In this document: piece after piece, positions 18,304 through 26,478 of the stretch | Numbering within the stretch: the first letter of the stretch is position 1 | Layout of the letters: the number at the start of each line of letters is the position of its first letter | Source of the DNA: Sphingomonas sp. UBA978 | Lineage (GTDB): Bacteria; Pseudomonadota; Alphaproteobacteria; Sphingomonadales; Sphingomonadaceae | Length of the DNA stretch: 64,000 bases | Assembly: GCF_002292295.1 (NCBI RefSeq) | Contig: NZ_DBBS01000020.1 | Span: 56,806 to 120,805, forward strand | Reading direction: 5' to 3' | Translations under genes and position numbers: made by a program | The notes under the pieces: generated by a model | Seen by the model: only the letters and a program-made list of their open reading frames with translations | What the model was told of the DNA's origin: nothing | The model's database searches: none

Positions 18304-20763
18304 ATGGCTTTCACGTTTCACACCGCATGCGCGGCGGTAGCCTTGATGACGACCGCGGCATCGGCCGACGCGCAACAGGCCCAGCCACCCGCTTCGATCG
18401 CGCATCCCGATCAATGGCCGGTGCTGCCGATGGCGTTGAAGCTGGACCCGAAGGTCGAGGCGCGGGTCGCCGCGATCCTTTCCAGGATGTCGATCGAGGA
18501 CAAGGTCGGCCAGTTGATCCAGGTCGACATCGCCAGCATCAGCCCCGGCGACCTCGAGACGTACAAGTTCGGCTCGATCCTCAACGGCGGCAATTCGGCA
18601 CCCAACAACGACGAATTCGCACCCGCATCCGAATGGCTGAAGCTGTTCGACGCCTTCTATGACGCATCGGTCAAGCGGTCGGACGGACGCCCGGTGGTAC
18701 CGGTGATCTGGGGCACGGACGCCGTCCACGGCGCCAACAACATCGTCGGTTCGACGCTGTTTCCGCACAACATCGGTCTCGGCGCGATGCGCGATCCCGC
18801 GCTCATTCGCAAGATCGGCGCGGCGACCGCGCTGGAAACCGCGGCGACCGGCATCGACTGGAGCTTCGCGCCGACCGTCGCGGTGGTGCAGGACGATCGC
18901 TGGGGCCGCACGTACGAAAGCTATTCGGAAGACCCCGCGATCGTCGCCAGCTATGCCGGCCAGATGGTCGAGGGCATACAGGGCACGATCGGCCGGGACT
19001 TCATGAAGCCGGGCCGCGTCATCTCGTCGGTCAAGCACTTCCTGGGCGACGGCGGCACGGGCGGGCATGACCAGGGCGACACGCGCGTGCCGGAACGCGT
19101 GCTGCGTGACGTCCATGCTGCCGGCTACATGACCGCATTGCCCGCCGGTGCGCTGACGGTGATGCCCAGCTTCTCGAGCTGGAACGGCGAGAAGATGACG
19201 GGCAACAAGAGTTTGCTGACCGGCGTGCTGAAGGATCGCTGGGGTTTTCAGGGGTTCACCATCGGCGACTGGAACGCGCACGGCCAGGTACCCGGCTGCA
19301 CCAACGAGGATTGCGCCGCGGCGATCAACGCCGGGCTCGACATGTTCATGTATTCGGGACCGAAGTGGAAGGACCTGTACGCCAACACCCTGCGCGAGGC
19401 GAAGGCCGGCACGATCCCGGCGGCGCGGCTCGACGATGCCGTCCGCCGCATCCTGCGGGTGAAGGTGCTGGCCGGCACGTTTGAGGCGGGGCGTCCCTCG
19501 TCGCGGCCGATGTCGGGTAGGTTCGACCTGCTCGGCGCGCCCGGGCACCGCGCGATCGCGCGTCAGGCGGTGCGCGAATCGCTGGTCCTGCTCAAGAACA
19601 ACGGCGGCATCCTGCCGGTGCGGCCCGGTGCCTCCATCCTCGTCGCCGGTCGCGGCGCCGACGACATCGGCCAGCAATCGGGCGGATGGTCGATTACCTG
19701 GCAGGGCACCGGCGTGTCGAACAGGAATTTCCCCAACGGCCAGTCGATCTGGTCGGGGATCGAGCAGGCGGCGCGGGCCGCCGGCGGCACCGCCCGCCTG
19801 TCGGTCGATGGCGGCTTCACGAAGAAGCCCGACGTCGCGATCGTCGTGTTCGGCGAGACGCCCTATGCCGAATTCACCGGCGACCGGCCGACGCTGGAAT
19901 ATAGCCCCGACGACAAGAGCGACCTGGCACTTTTGCGCAAGCTGAAGGCGGCGGGCGTGCCGACCGTCGCGGTCTTCCTGTCGGGCCGGCCGCTGTGGGT
20001 GAACCCCGAACTGAACGCCGCCGACGCCTTCGTCGCGGCGTTCCTGCCGGGCACGGAGGGCGGCGGCGTCGCCGACGTGATGATCGCGGGCAAGGGCGGC
20101 CGCCCGGTCGCGGATTTCCACGGCAAGCTGTCGTTCAGCTGGCCGAAGCGGGTCGACCAGTTCGTGCTCAACGCGCGCGATCCCGGCTACGACCCGCTGT
20201 TCCCGCTGGGCTATGGCCTGACCTATGCCGATCGCACCAGCGTCGGCCGCCTCGACGAAACGAAGCCGGCGGTGGCGGCGGGTGACCAGAATGCGCTGTT
20301 CGTGCGCGGCCGGATCGCCGGCGGTGCGCGGATCTCGCCCGATGGAGGCGCCACCGTCACGCGGACCGACCGCAGCGGGCAGGAAGACAGCCTGCGCATC
20401 GCGGTGAAGGGCGAGGGTGCGGTGGCGATCGAACAGGCGATGCCGATCGACATCACCCGCGAATCCAACGGTCAACTCAGCCTGATCGTCGACTATCGCG
20501 TCACCGCGGCGCCCACCGGCCAGGTCGCGCTGGGCGTGGCCGACGGGGCGAAGCTCGCGACGGTGCCGCTGACCGGCGCGATGAAGACCGGCGACTGGAT
20601 GACGGCCGCCGTCCCGCTGCGCTGTTTCGCCGATCAGGGCGTGTCGATGGCCACGGTGACGCGGCCGTTCGTCCTGACGAGCAGCGGCACGCTCGGGGTG
20701 GACATCTCGGGCATCCGCATCGGCACCGCGCCCGCCGGCCCGGTCAGCTGCGGGGTACGCTGA
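18304..20763 (+). CDS. Glycoside hydrolase family 3 beta-glucosidase
   Basis: An 819-aa periplasmic exo-beta-glucosidase/glucan hydrolase. It has a signal peptide (ALMTTAASADAQ), the GH3 N-domain with DDRWGRTYESYSEDP, KHFLGDG and the nucleophile Asp322 in TIGDWNAHGQ, then the GH3 C-domain (RQAVRESLVLLKNNGGILPV) and a C-terminal extension of the ExoP type. It would remove glucose from the non-reducing ends of beta-glucan oligosaccharides. GAGGAGGGG lies just upstream of the ATG. It is transcribed divergently from the GH2 operon and ends at a hairpin shared with GH31. Confidence 0.92.
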   Translation: MAFTFHTACAAVALMTTAASADAQQAQPPASIAHPDQWPVLPMALKLDPKVEARVAAILSRMSIEDKVGQLIQVDIASISPGDLETYKFGSILNGGNSAPNNDEFAPASEWLKLFDAFYDASVKRSDGRPVVPVIWGTDAVHGANNIVGSTLFPHNIGLGAMRDPALIRKIGAATALETAATGIDWSFAPTVAVVQDDRWGRTYESYSEDPAIVASYAGQMVEGIQGTIGRDFMKPGRVISSVKHFLGDGGTGGHDQGDTRVPERVLRDVHAAGYMTALPAGALTVMPSFSSWNGEKMTGNKSLLTGVLKDRWGFQGFTIGDWNAHGQVPGCTNEDCAAAINAGLDMFMYSGPKWKDLYANTLREAKAGTIPAARLDDAVRRILRVKVLAGTFEAGRPSSRPMSGRFDLLGAPGHRAIARQAVRESLVLLKNNGGILPVRPGASILVAGRGADDIGQQSGGWSITWQGTGVSNRNFPNGQSIWSGIEQAARAAGGTARLSVDGGFTKKPDVAIVVFGETPYAEFTGDRPTLEYSPDDKSDLALLRKLKAAGVPTVAVFLSGRPLWVNPELNAADAFVAAFLPGTEGGGVADVMIAGKGGRPVADFHGKLSFSWPKRVDQFVLNARDPGYDPLFPLGYGLTYADRTSVGRLDETKPAVAAGDQNALFVRGRIAGGARISPDGGATVTRTDRSGQEDSLRIAVKGEGAVAIEQAMPIDITRESNGQLSLIVDYRVTAAPTGQVALGVADGAKLATVPLTGAMKTGDWMTAAVPLRCFADQGVSMATVTRPFVLTSSGTLGVDISGIRIGTAPAGPVSCGVR

Positions 20764-20782
20764 CCGGCGCGACCGGTCAGCG
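20758..20782. terminator. Hairpin spanning both stop codons of convergent GH3 and GH31
   Basis: CGCTGACCGG (20758-20767), loop CGCGA, CCGGTCAGCG (20773-20782) form a perfect 10-bp stem. The GH3 stop TGA (20761-20763) is in one arm and the GH31 stop (20777-20779) is in the other, each mirrored by the stem symmetry. There is no T-run on either side, so it is a bidirectional hairpin whose terminator activity is inferred. Confidence 0.55.
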
Positions 20783-23626
20783 CATCGGGATCGTCAACGC
20801 CGCGCCGCGATAGGTGACGCGCGTCGCCGGCTCGTCGGCGAAGTCGAGCGGCTTGGGCATCGCGGGGGCATGGAAGCGGACCGAGATGGTACGCGTCGCC
20901 GTCATGCCGGGAAAGCTGCCCTGGCGTGTGCCGATCGTCAGGGCCCCGGCCTTCTCGTCCCAGCGGATCGGGATGCGGGCATATTGCCCCTTGGCATAGC
21001 CGGGCGAGACGCCGTCGTCCTCGTAGAGCGAAAAGCTGCCGTCGCGGCCGGTGAAGACGTGGAGGACGAGCGGCCCGTCCGGCTGCTGGCGCGCATATTG
21101 CACGGCCGGGCCGGTCGGCAGGATCGCGCCCGCCCGCGCGAACAGCGGCATGCGTTCGTACGGCGCCTCGGCGACGATCGTCCGGCCACCGCGGTGAAAC
21201 GTGCCGGTCGCGACATCGTACCAGTCGGCACCCGCAGGCAGATAGACCTGGCGTGCGCGCGCCTTGAACACGGTGACGGGGGCGACCAGCAGATCGCGGC
21301 CGAACAGATATTCGTCGTCGATCCCCCATGTCCGGCGATCGGCGGCGTAATCCATCACCAGCCCACGCATGATGCTGCCTTCCCGGTGATAGGTGTCGGC
21401 GGCCACGGTGTAGATATAGGGCATCAGGCGATAGCGCAGCCGGTCGTACCAGATCATCGAGCGCATCATCGCCGGATCGTCCGCCCCCAGTTCGTAGATC
21501 TCGCGCTTGGGCTTCTCGCCATGGCTGCGGAACAGCGGGCTGAGCGCGCCGAACTGGAACCAGCGCAGGTTCAGCTCGCGCCATTCGGACTGGGCTGCAG
21601 GCTCGGCGTTGGTGTAGCGGTCCTCGACCGCGAAGCCGCCGATATCGTGCGTCCAGTTGGGGACGCCCGACATCGACAGGTTGACCCCCGCCGAGATCTG
21701 GTCGCGCAGGTCGTCCCACCGCGCGGCGACGTCGCCCGACCAGAGCGCCGCGCTGGCCCGCTGGATTCCGCCGAATCCCGACCGCGTCAGGATGAACGGG
21801 CGCCTGGCAGGCGTCGCCGTGCGCAGCCCTTCGGCGAACCCCTGCGCGTGGACCAGCGGAAAGCTGTTGAAGAAGGCGCCGCCCGGACCGAGCGCATTGG
21901 GGCCCATCGTCACCTTGCGTTCGTCGATCGACAGGTTGGAGTGAATGTCGGGCTCGGTCGCGTCCATCCACCACGCATCGATGCCCAGGGTGACCAGCCG
22001 GTCGCGCACCTGACGGAAATAGATCCTGCGCGCCTCGGGCGCATAGGGATCGTAATCGGTATTGAGGTAGCCCGGACCGACCCAGTCCTTGTTCCCCATG
22101 GTAAGGTTGCCCTGGTACAGGAAGCCCTTGGCAGCCAGCTCGCGCGCATTGTCGGTGTTCGGATAGAATTTCGGCCAGACCGAGATCATCAGCTGCGCGT
22201 TCAGCGTGTGGACCTCGTCCACCATCGCCTGCGGATCGGGAAAGCGCGCCGCGTCGAACCGGTGGCTGCCCCATTGATCCTGCGGCCAGTAGAACCAGTC
22301 CTCGACGATGTTGTCGAGCGGGATGCCCCGCCTGCGATATTCGCGCACGACGCCCAGCAACTGGTCCTGCGTCTCGTAGCGCTGGCGGCTCTGCCAGAAG
22401 CCATAGGCCCATTGCGGCATGATCGGCGCCTTGCCGGTCAGCCCGCGATAGCCGGCGACGACATCGTCCATCGATCGGCCAGCGACATAATAATAATCGA
22501 TCGCCTTGCCCGCCTCCGACGAGAGCCAGAGCGAATGCCGGTCGGCGGGTGGCAGCGGGTCGTTGTGGAGGAACGCCATGTAGCCGGCGTTGGGTTCCCA
22601 TTCGATACGGATGTCGACCGGTCGTCCCGCGACCATCGGCAGGTCGATGTTGTGATACCAGGGGTTCCAGTTCTGCCGCCAGCGATCGAGGACCAGCTTG
22701 CCGTCGGCATAGACCTTGAAATAGCTCGATCCGTAGACCCGGAACTTGTGTAGCCCCGTTTGGGTCGGGGCCAGCGTGCCGGTCCAGACCACGCGCTGCT
22801 TGCCGAGCACCTTGCCCGCGGTGTTCTGGCCGCTGTCCGCAGACGCGACCGTCGGCGCCTTCGCCTCCTTCGGCCAGCGCGCCAGGTCGCGGATATACTG
22901 ATAGGCGATCGTCGCTTCCTGCCGGCTGACCGCCAGTCGGTCGCCGAGATAATAGTCCGCCTTCCATCCCGGCCTGCCGCCGCTCGTCACCGCCAGGTCG
23001 GTGCCGACCGGCGTCGGCGCCTTGGGATCGCCGAAGCGGGTGATCGAATTGTTGTCCCACAGAACGCCATAGTTGCGCGTCGACACGACGAAGGGGATCG
23101 CGATATCCATATTGTGCTGGGCGAGTTCGACGTCCTCGCCATTGTAGTTCATCTGCCGGTTCTGATGCTGGCCGAGGCCGTAGAAGCCTTCGTCGGTGCC
23201 GCGGTTGAACTGCTGGCCGACGGCGAGATAGCCGCGTTCGGCGACACTGGGCGCCATGGTGCCGCGCGCAGCCTCGTCCAGGGTCACCTTGCCCGATGGA
23301 TCGAGGAAGCGGACGTGGCCATCGGCCAGGCGGATCTCTGCCGTCGCGCGCGGCAGCCGCAGCATCACCGTCTGGCCGCGCCGGACGATCGCCGGGTCGC
23401 CGTGCGGCCGGTCGACGACCATCAGGCTATCGGGCAGCGCCGGTGCTCCGGCCATCGTGGCGGTCACCCGGAACACGGCATCCCCATAGGCAACGACGCT
23501 CACCGTCGGGCCGCGATCGGGCACGACGACCACGCCGGAGTCCACGTGGCGCACGCTCGATGCCGACGCGGCGCTGGCGAGAGAGGCAAGCGCACCGACG
23601 CCGACGCCTGCGAGAAGACGGTTCAT
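20777..23626 (-). CDS. Glycoside hydrolase family 31 with PA14 insert, alpha-xylosidase-like
   Basis: This 949-aa periplasmic GH31 enzyme starts at ATG 23626, with a signal peptide (GVGALASLASAASA). After the N-terminal beta-domain there is a PA14-like insert (about 215-365; WTGTLAPTQTGLHKFRVYG; DGKLVLDRW), then the TIM barrel. The nucleophile Asp555 lies in WWMDATEPD and the acid/base Asp632 in LWSGDVAARW. The PA14 insert plus WMDATEP resemble Cellvibrio-type xyloglucan alpha-xylosidase, which strips alpha-1,6-xylose. It lies nine bases downstream of GH35 and forms an operon with it. Confidence 0.9.
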   Translation of the reverse strand: MNRLLAGVGVGALASLASAASASSVRHVDSGVVVVPDRGPTVSVVAYGDAVFRVTATMAGAPALPDSLMVVDRPHGDPAIVRRGQTVMLRLPRATAEIRLADGHVRFLDPSGKVTLDEAARGTMAPSVAERGYLAVGQQFNRGTDEGFYGLGQHQNRQMNYNGEDVELAQHNMDIAIPFVVSTRNYGVLWDNNSITRFGDPKAPTPVGTDLAVTSGGRPGWKADYYLGDRLAVSRQEATIAYQYIRDLARWPKEAKAPTVASADSGQNTAGKVLGKQRVVWTGTLAPTQTGLHKFRVYGSSYFKVYADGKLVLDRWRQNWNPWYHNIDLPMVAGRPVDIRIEWEPNAGYMAFLHNDPLPPADRHSLWLSSEAGKAIDYYYVAGRSMDDVVAGYRGLTGKAPIMPQWAYGFWQSRQRYETQDQLLGVVREYRRRGIPLDNIVEDWFYWPQDQWGSHRFDAARFPDPQAMVDEVHTLNAQLMISVWPKFYPNTDNARELAAKGFLYQGNLTMGNKDWVGPGYLNTDYDPYAPEARRIYFRQVRDRLVTLGIDAWWMDATEPDIHSNLSIDERKVTMGPNALGPGGAFFNSFPLVHAQGFAEGLRTATPARRPFILTRSGFGGIQRASAALWSGDVAARWDDLRDQISAGVNLSMSGVPNWTHDIGGFAVEDRYTNAEPAAQSEWRELNLRWFQFGALSPLFRSHGEKPKREIYELGADDPAMMRSMIWYDRLRYRLMPYIYTVAADTYHREGSIMRGLVMDYAADRRTWGIDDEYLFGRDLLVAPVTVFKARARQVYLPAGADWYDVATGTFHRGGRTIVAEAPYERMPLFARAGAILPTGPAVQYARQQPDGPLVLHVFTGRDGSFSLYEDDGVSPGYAKGQYARIPIRWDEKAGALTIGTRQGSFPGMTATRTISVRFHAPAMPKPLDFADEPATRVTYRGAALTIPMR

Positions 23627-23634
23627 CGCTGATC

Positions 23635-25260
23635 CTATCGATAGCTGCCCAGCGTCACGCGCAGCAGCACGGGCCGGGTCAGGTTGAGGCCGTAATCGGT
23701 CTGGTCGCCGTTCCAGACCCGCGTCGACGTCCACCCGCCGGCGGCGTCGAAGCCGCCCTCCTCGACGCGGATCAGTTGCGCTGCTTCGCCCTTGCCGGGC
23801 CTGGCGAGGTCGAACGACACCCGCACGTCGGTGCCGACGACCAGAAACTGGTCGGGCGAGAGCAGCGCGACGGCGGTGCCGCCGACCGGCTGATCCTTCA
23901 GCGGGTTGGGATCGGCCTTCAGCCAGGGCGCGTCTTTTACCCCGAACTGCCACAGGCCGTATTGCGCCGTCACCTTCCACCGGCCGAGCGTGGCGCTGCG
24001 GTCGCTGCCGTCCGCGGGCTTGGCGCTGCCCCAGGTCTGCCGGTCGAAGGCGATCCGCGCCCAGGCGCGCGCGTTGGGCGCCATGGCGGCATAGGCGTCG
24101 CCGAACGCAGCGATGGTCGGCGCGTCGACGACCTTCGCGCCCAGCGGATAGTTGACGTAGTCGGTATCGTCGAAGCCGAACGGGGCGAAGCCGATGCCGC
24201 CGCGCCCCAGCACCGGCCACAGGAAGCGCGCATATTCGGCGGCGTTACCGGTTTCGGGCACCATCAGCGCATTGTCGGGGCGGGCGTAATGGTCGAGATA
24301 GGCCTCATAGGCACGCGCATCGCGATTGTAGATGTCGGGTGCAACGAGATCGAGGTGGGGGGCGGCGGCCTTCCAGACGTCGATCACCTGCCAGTTGGGC
24401 CCGCCGCTCGCGCCGCCGCCCTCCCCGGGGGCGGCGAAGGCATCGCCGAGAGCGGCGTTGGCATACATCGGCACGTCGAGCACCGCTTGGCCTGCGGCGG
24501 CGATTTCGTCGACGTAGCGGCCGACATACCAGCTGTTGAACGCGGCCTCGGCCAGCTTGCCGAACGCCGCCGTCCAGCTGCCGCGCCGGCCGGTCCGCGT
24601 CGCCAGCGCCGCCGGTATCTCCTGCCGGAACAATGCCTGTGCCGCGGGCGACAGGTCGCGGTTCTGGTCGTAGACGCCGGTCTCGTTCTCGACCTGCACC
24701 ATAATCACGCGGTGGTCCGGATCGGCCTGCCGCAGGTGGCGCATCAGCGCGACGAAGGCGGCCTTGTCCGCCTCCAGCGTGGTGCGTGCGTGCGGGGTCA
24801 GCGCGTAATGCGCGGTGCCTTCGGCCTTCCGCATCCGTGGGAAGCGGGCGCCGTCGGTCTTGACCCACGCCGGAACATAGCCGGCGCTGGTGTTCTTCCA
24901 GGTGCCGAACCACAGCAGGACCAGACGGACGTCATGGTCCCGCGCGCCGCGAAGGAGGGCGTCCACATAGGAAAAGTCGAACCGCCCCTCGACCGGTTCG
25001 ATCTGCTCCCATGCAACGGGGATCTCCAGCGTGTTCGCGTGGAGCCGCGCCACCATCGGCCACACCTTGGGCAGCATCGCTGGATAGTTGCTGCTGTTGT
25101 TCGCCTGGACGCCCAGCATCAGGAAGGGGGCGCCATCGACCATCAGTACGTGCCGCCCGTCGCGGGAGACGATCGTCGGCGGCGGGGAGGGCGACGCGGC
25201 GGTTGCGGCCGGTCCGGAAAGCGCGGCGGCCAAGGCGATCAATATCAATGCCGTCCCCAT
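23635..25260 (-). CDS. Glycoside hydrolase family 35 beta-galactosidase with DUF5597 C-terminus
   Basis: A 541-aa secreted enzyme with signal peptide (LIALAAALSGPAATA). The GH35 barrel shows WEQIEPVEGRFDF, the acid/base Glu193 in QVENETG and the probable nucleophile Glu336 in MVPETGNA. The last ~170 residues match the DUF5597-type C-terminal region of bacterial periplasmic GH35s. Its likely role is removal of terminal beta-galactose from xyloglucan-like side chains, which gives GH31 access to xylose. It is the first gene of the GH35-GH31 pair and shares a short divergent promoter with the deacetylase. Confidence 0.9.
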   Translation of the reverse strand: MGTALILIALAAALSGPAATAASPSPPPTIVSRDGRHVLMVDGAPFLMLGVQANNSSNYPAMLPKVWPMVARLHANTLEIPVAWEQIEPVEGRFDFSYVDALLRGARDHDVRLVLLWFGTWKNTSAGYVPAWVKTDGARFPRMRKAEGTAHYALTPHARTTLEADKAAFVALMRHLRQADPDHRVIMVQVENETGVYDQNRDLSPAAQALFRQEIPAALATRTGRRGSWTAAFGKLAEAAFNSWYVGRYVDEIAAAGQAVLDVPMYANAALGDAFAAPGEGGGASGGPNWQVIDVWKAAAPHLDLVAPDIYNRDARAYEAYLDHYARPDNALMVPETGNAAEYARFLWPVLGRGGIGFAPFGFDDTDYVNYPLGAKVVDAPTIAAFGDAYAAMAPNARAWARIAFDRQTWGSAKPADGSDRSATLGRWKVTAQYGLWQFGVKDAPWLKADPNPLKDQPVGGTAVALLSPDQFLVVGTDVRVSFDLARPGKGEAAQLIRVEEGGFDAAGGWTSTRVWNGDQTDYGLNLTRPVLLRVTLGSYR

Positions 25261-25345
25261 TCCCTAGTCAGACAAAAGACATGCTATGCCGGTTAACGGT
25301 TCGCGCTACCAGTGTCAGCGTGGCCGATCGTCGAGAGGTTGTGGC

Positions 25346-26194
25346 ATGGGGTGGTCGAAAAACATGCAGGCCCTGATCGCGGGCGTTGCGGCGCTTGCGA
25401 TTTGGCCGACAGCGAGCGTCGCACAGGGGACGCGCTGGCCCGGGGGCGCCCGGGCGGCGATCGTCCTGACCTATGACGATGCCCTGCCGTCGCAGCTCGA
25501 TCGCGTCGTTCCGGCGCTGCGTCGCGCGCGGTTGAGGGGCACCTTCTTCCTTGCCGCGGTTCGCGAAGCCGATGTCGAGCGGTGGCGCGCGGCGGCGCGC
25601 GACGGCAACGAACTCGCCAACCACACCATCTTCCATCCCTGCGCCGCGGCCACCTATCCCAGCGACCCGCGCTACACCCTCGATCGCTACACGCCCGCCT
25701 CGCTGCTGCGTGAGATCGCACAGCAGAACGTGCTGCTGCGTGCGCTCGACGGCAAGGTCCGACACGGCTTCGCCACGCCCTGCGGGCAGACGATCGCGGG
25801 CGGCGCGGACTATCTGGAGCCGCTGCGCCAATCCGGGCTGGTCACCTATGTGCGCGGCGTGTCGTCCGGACCGGCCGACCTCGCCGCCGACGTCGCGACG
25901 GTCGACCCGATGCACGTTCCCTCGCAGGGCTTCGCCGAAGGCACGACGCTGGCGCAGCTGATCGCGCTGGCCGAACGGGCGGAAGCGGGTGGCGGCTGGG
26001 CCGTGTATCTGTTCCACGGCGTCGGCGGCGAGCAGCTGCGGGTTTCACCCGAGGTGCATCAGGCCTTCCTCGACTGGCTGGCGATGCACCGGTCGCGATT
26101 GTGGGTAACGACGCTGCAGGAGGCGCTCGACTGGGCGAAGGCGCATCCGGGCGGACGCGCCGCGCCGCGCCCGACATCGCGCGCCAGCCGGTAG
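25346..26194 (+). CDS. Polysaccharide deacetylase (CE4 / NodB-like)
   Basis: A 282-aa secreted NodB-homology protein. The start at ATG 25346 follows GAGAGG and opens a signal peptide (ALIAGVAALAIWPTASVAQ). Motif 1 is TYDDA (Asp44/Asp45) and motif 2 is NHTIFHP with metal-ligand His93 and His97; later FATPCGQ and YLFHGVGG match motifs 3 and 5. It would hydrolyse N- or O-acetyl groups on polysaccharide, by metal-dependent chemistry. It is divergent from GH35 and probably belongs to the same glycan locus. Confidence 0.87.
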   Translation: MGWSKNMQALIAGVAALAIWPTASVAQGTRWPGGARAAIVLTYDDALPSQLDRVVPALRRARLRGTFFLAAVREADVERWRAAARDGNELANHTIFHPCAAATYPSDPRYTLDRYTPASLLREIAQQNVLLRALDGKVRHGFATPCGQTIAGGADYLEPLRQSGLVTYVRGVSSGPADLAADVATVDPMHVPSQGFAEGTTLAQLIALAERAEAGGGWAVYLFHGVGGEQLRVSPEVHQAFLDWLAMHRSRLWVTTLQEALDWAKAHPGGRAAPRPTSRASR

Positions 26195-26367
26195 CACTAG
26201 GTTCGGTCTATACTTCCGCTGTTGCGTGGCACCTCCGTGTTCGAAATGCCTCGTCGCAAGTGCTGTCCGGGTTTCTTCAGTCTAGGAAACCAGCCGGCGA
26301 TTAAAAATCGGGCCTCGCAACTCTCCTCTTCCCTAAGAATTGTTCGTATTAAATTTCCTCATAATTT

Positions 26368-26416
26368 CATGATATCATCAAAATGATAACTTTCGTTTGC
26401 GGCATCATAGAATGAT
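26368..26416. promoter_or_regulatory. Clustered ATGAT/ATCAT half-sites before receptor 2
   Basis: In an AT-rich stretch 60-110 bases before the receptor start, ATGATATCAT (26369-26378, perfect palindrome), ATGAT (about 26383) and ATCAT-AGA-ATGAT (26404-26416) recur. It looks like a multi-site operator; Fur-like or other metal/sulfur regulators are possible but not assigned. Confidence 0.4.
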
Positions 26417-26478
26417 TGCGTTCTCCTGATCGCGGTTACTCCACATTGATATCCCCGTGGTTCTGATGGGGGGTGTTG

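Noticed and set aside
23627..24220. N-terminal extension of GH31 upstream of ATG 23626
   Set aside because: The upstream in-frame residues lie within GH35 in another frame and have no domain; the signal peptide begins at 23626.
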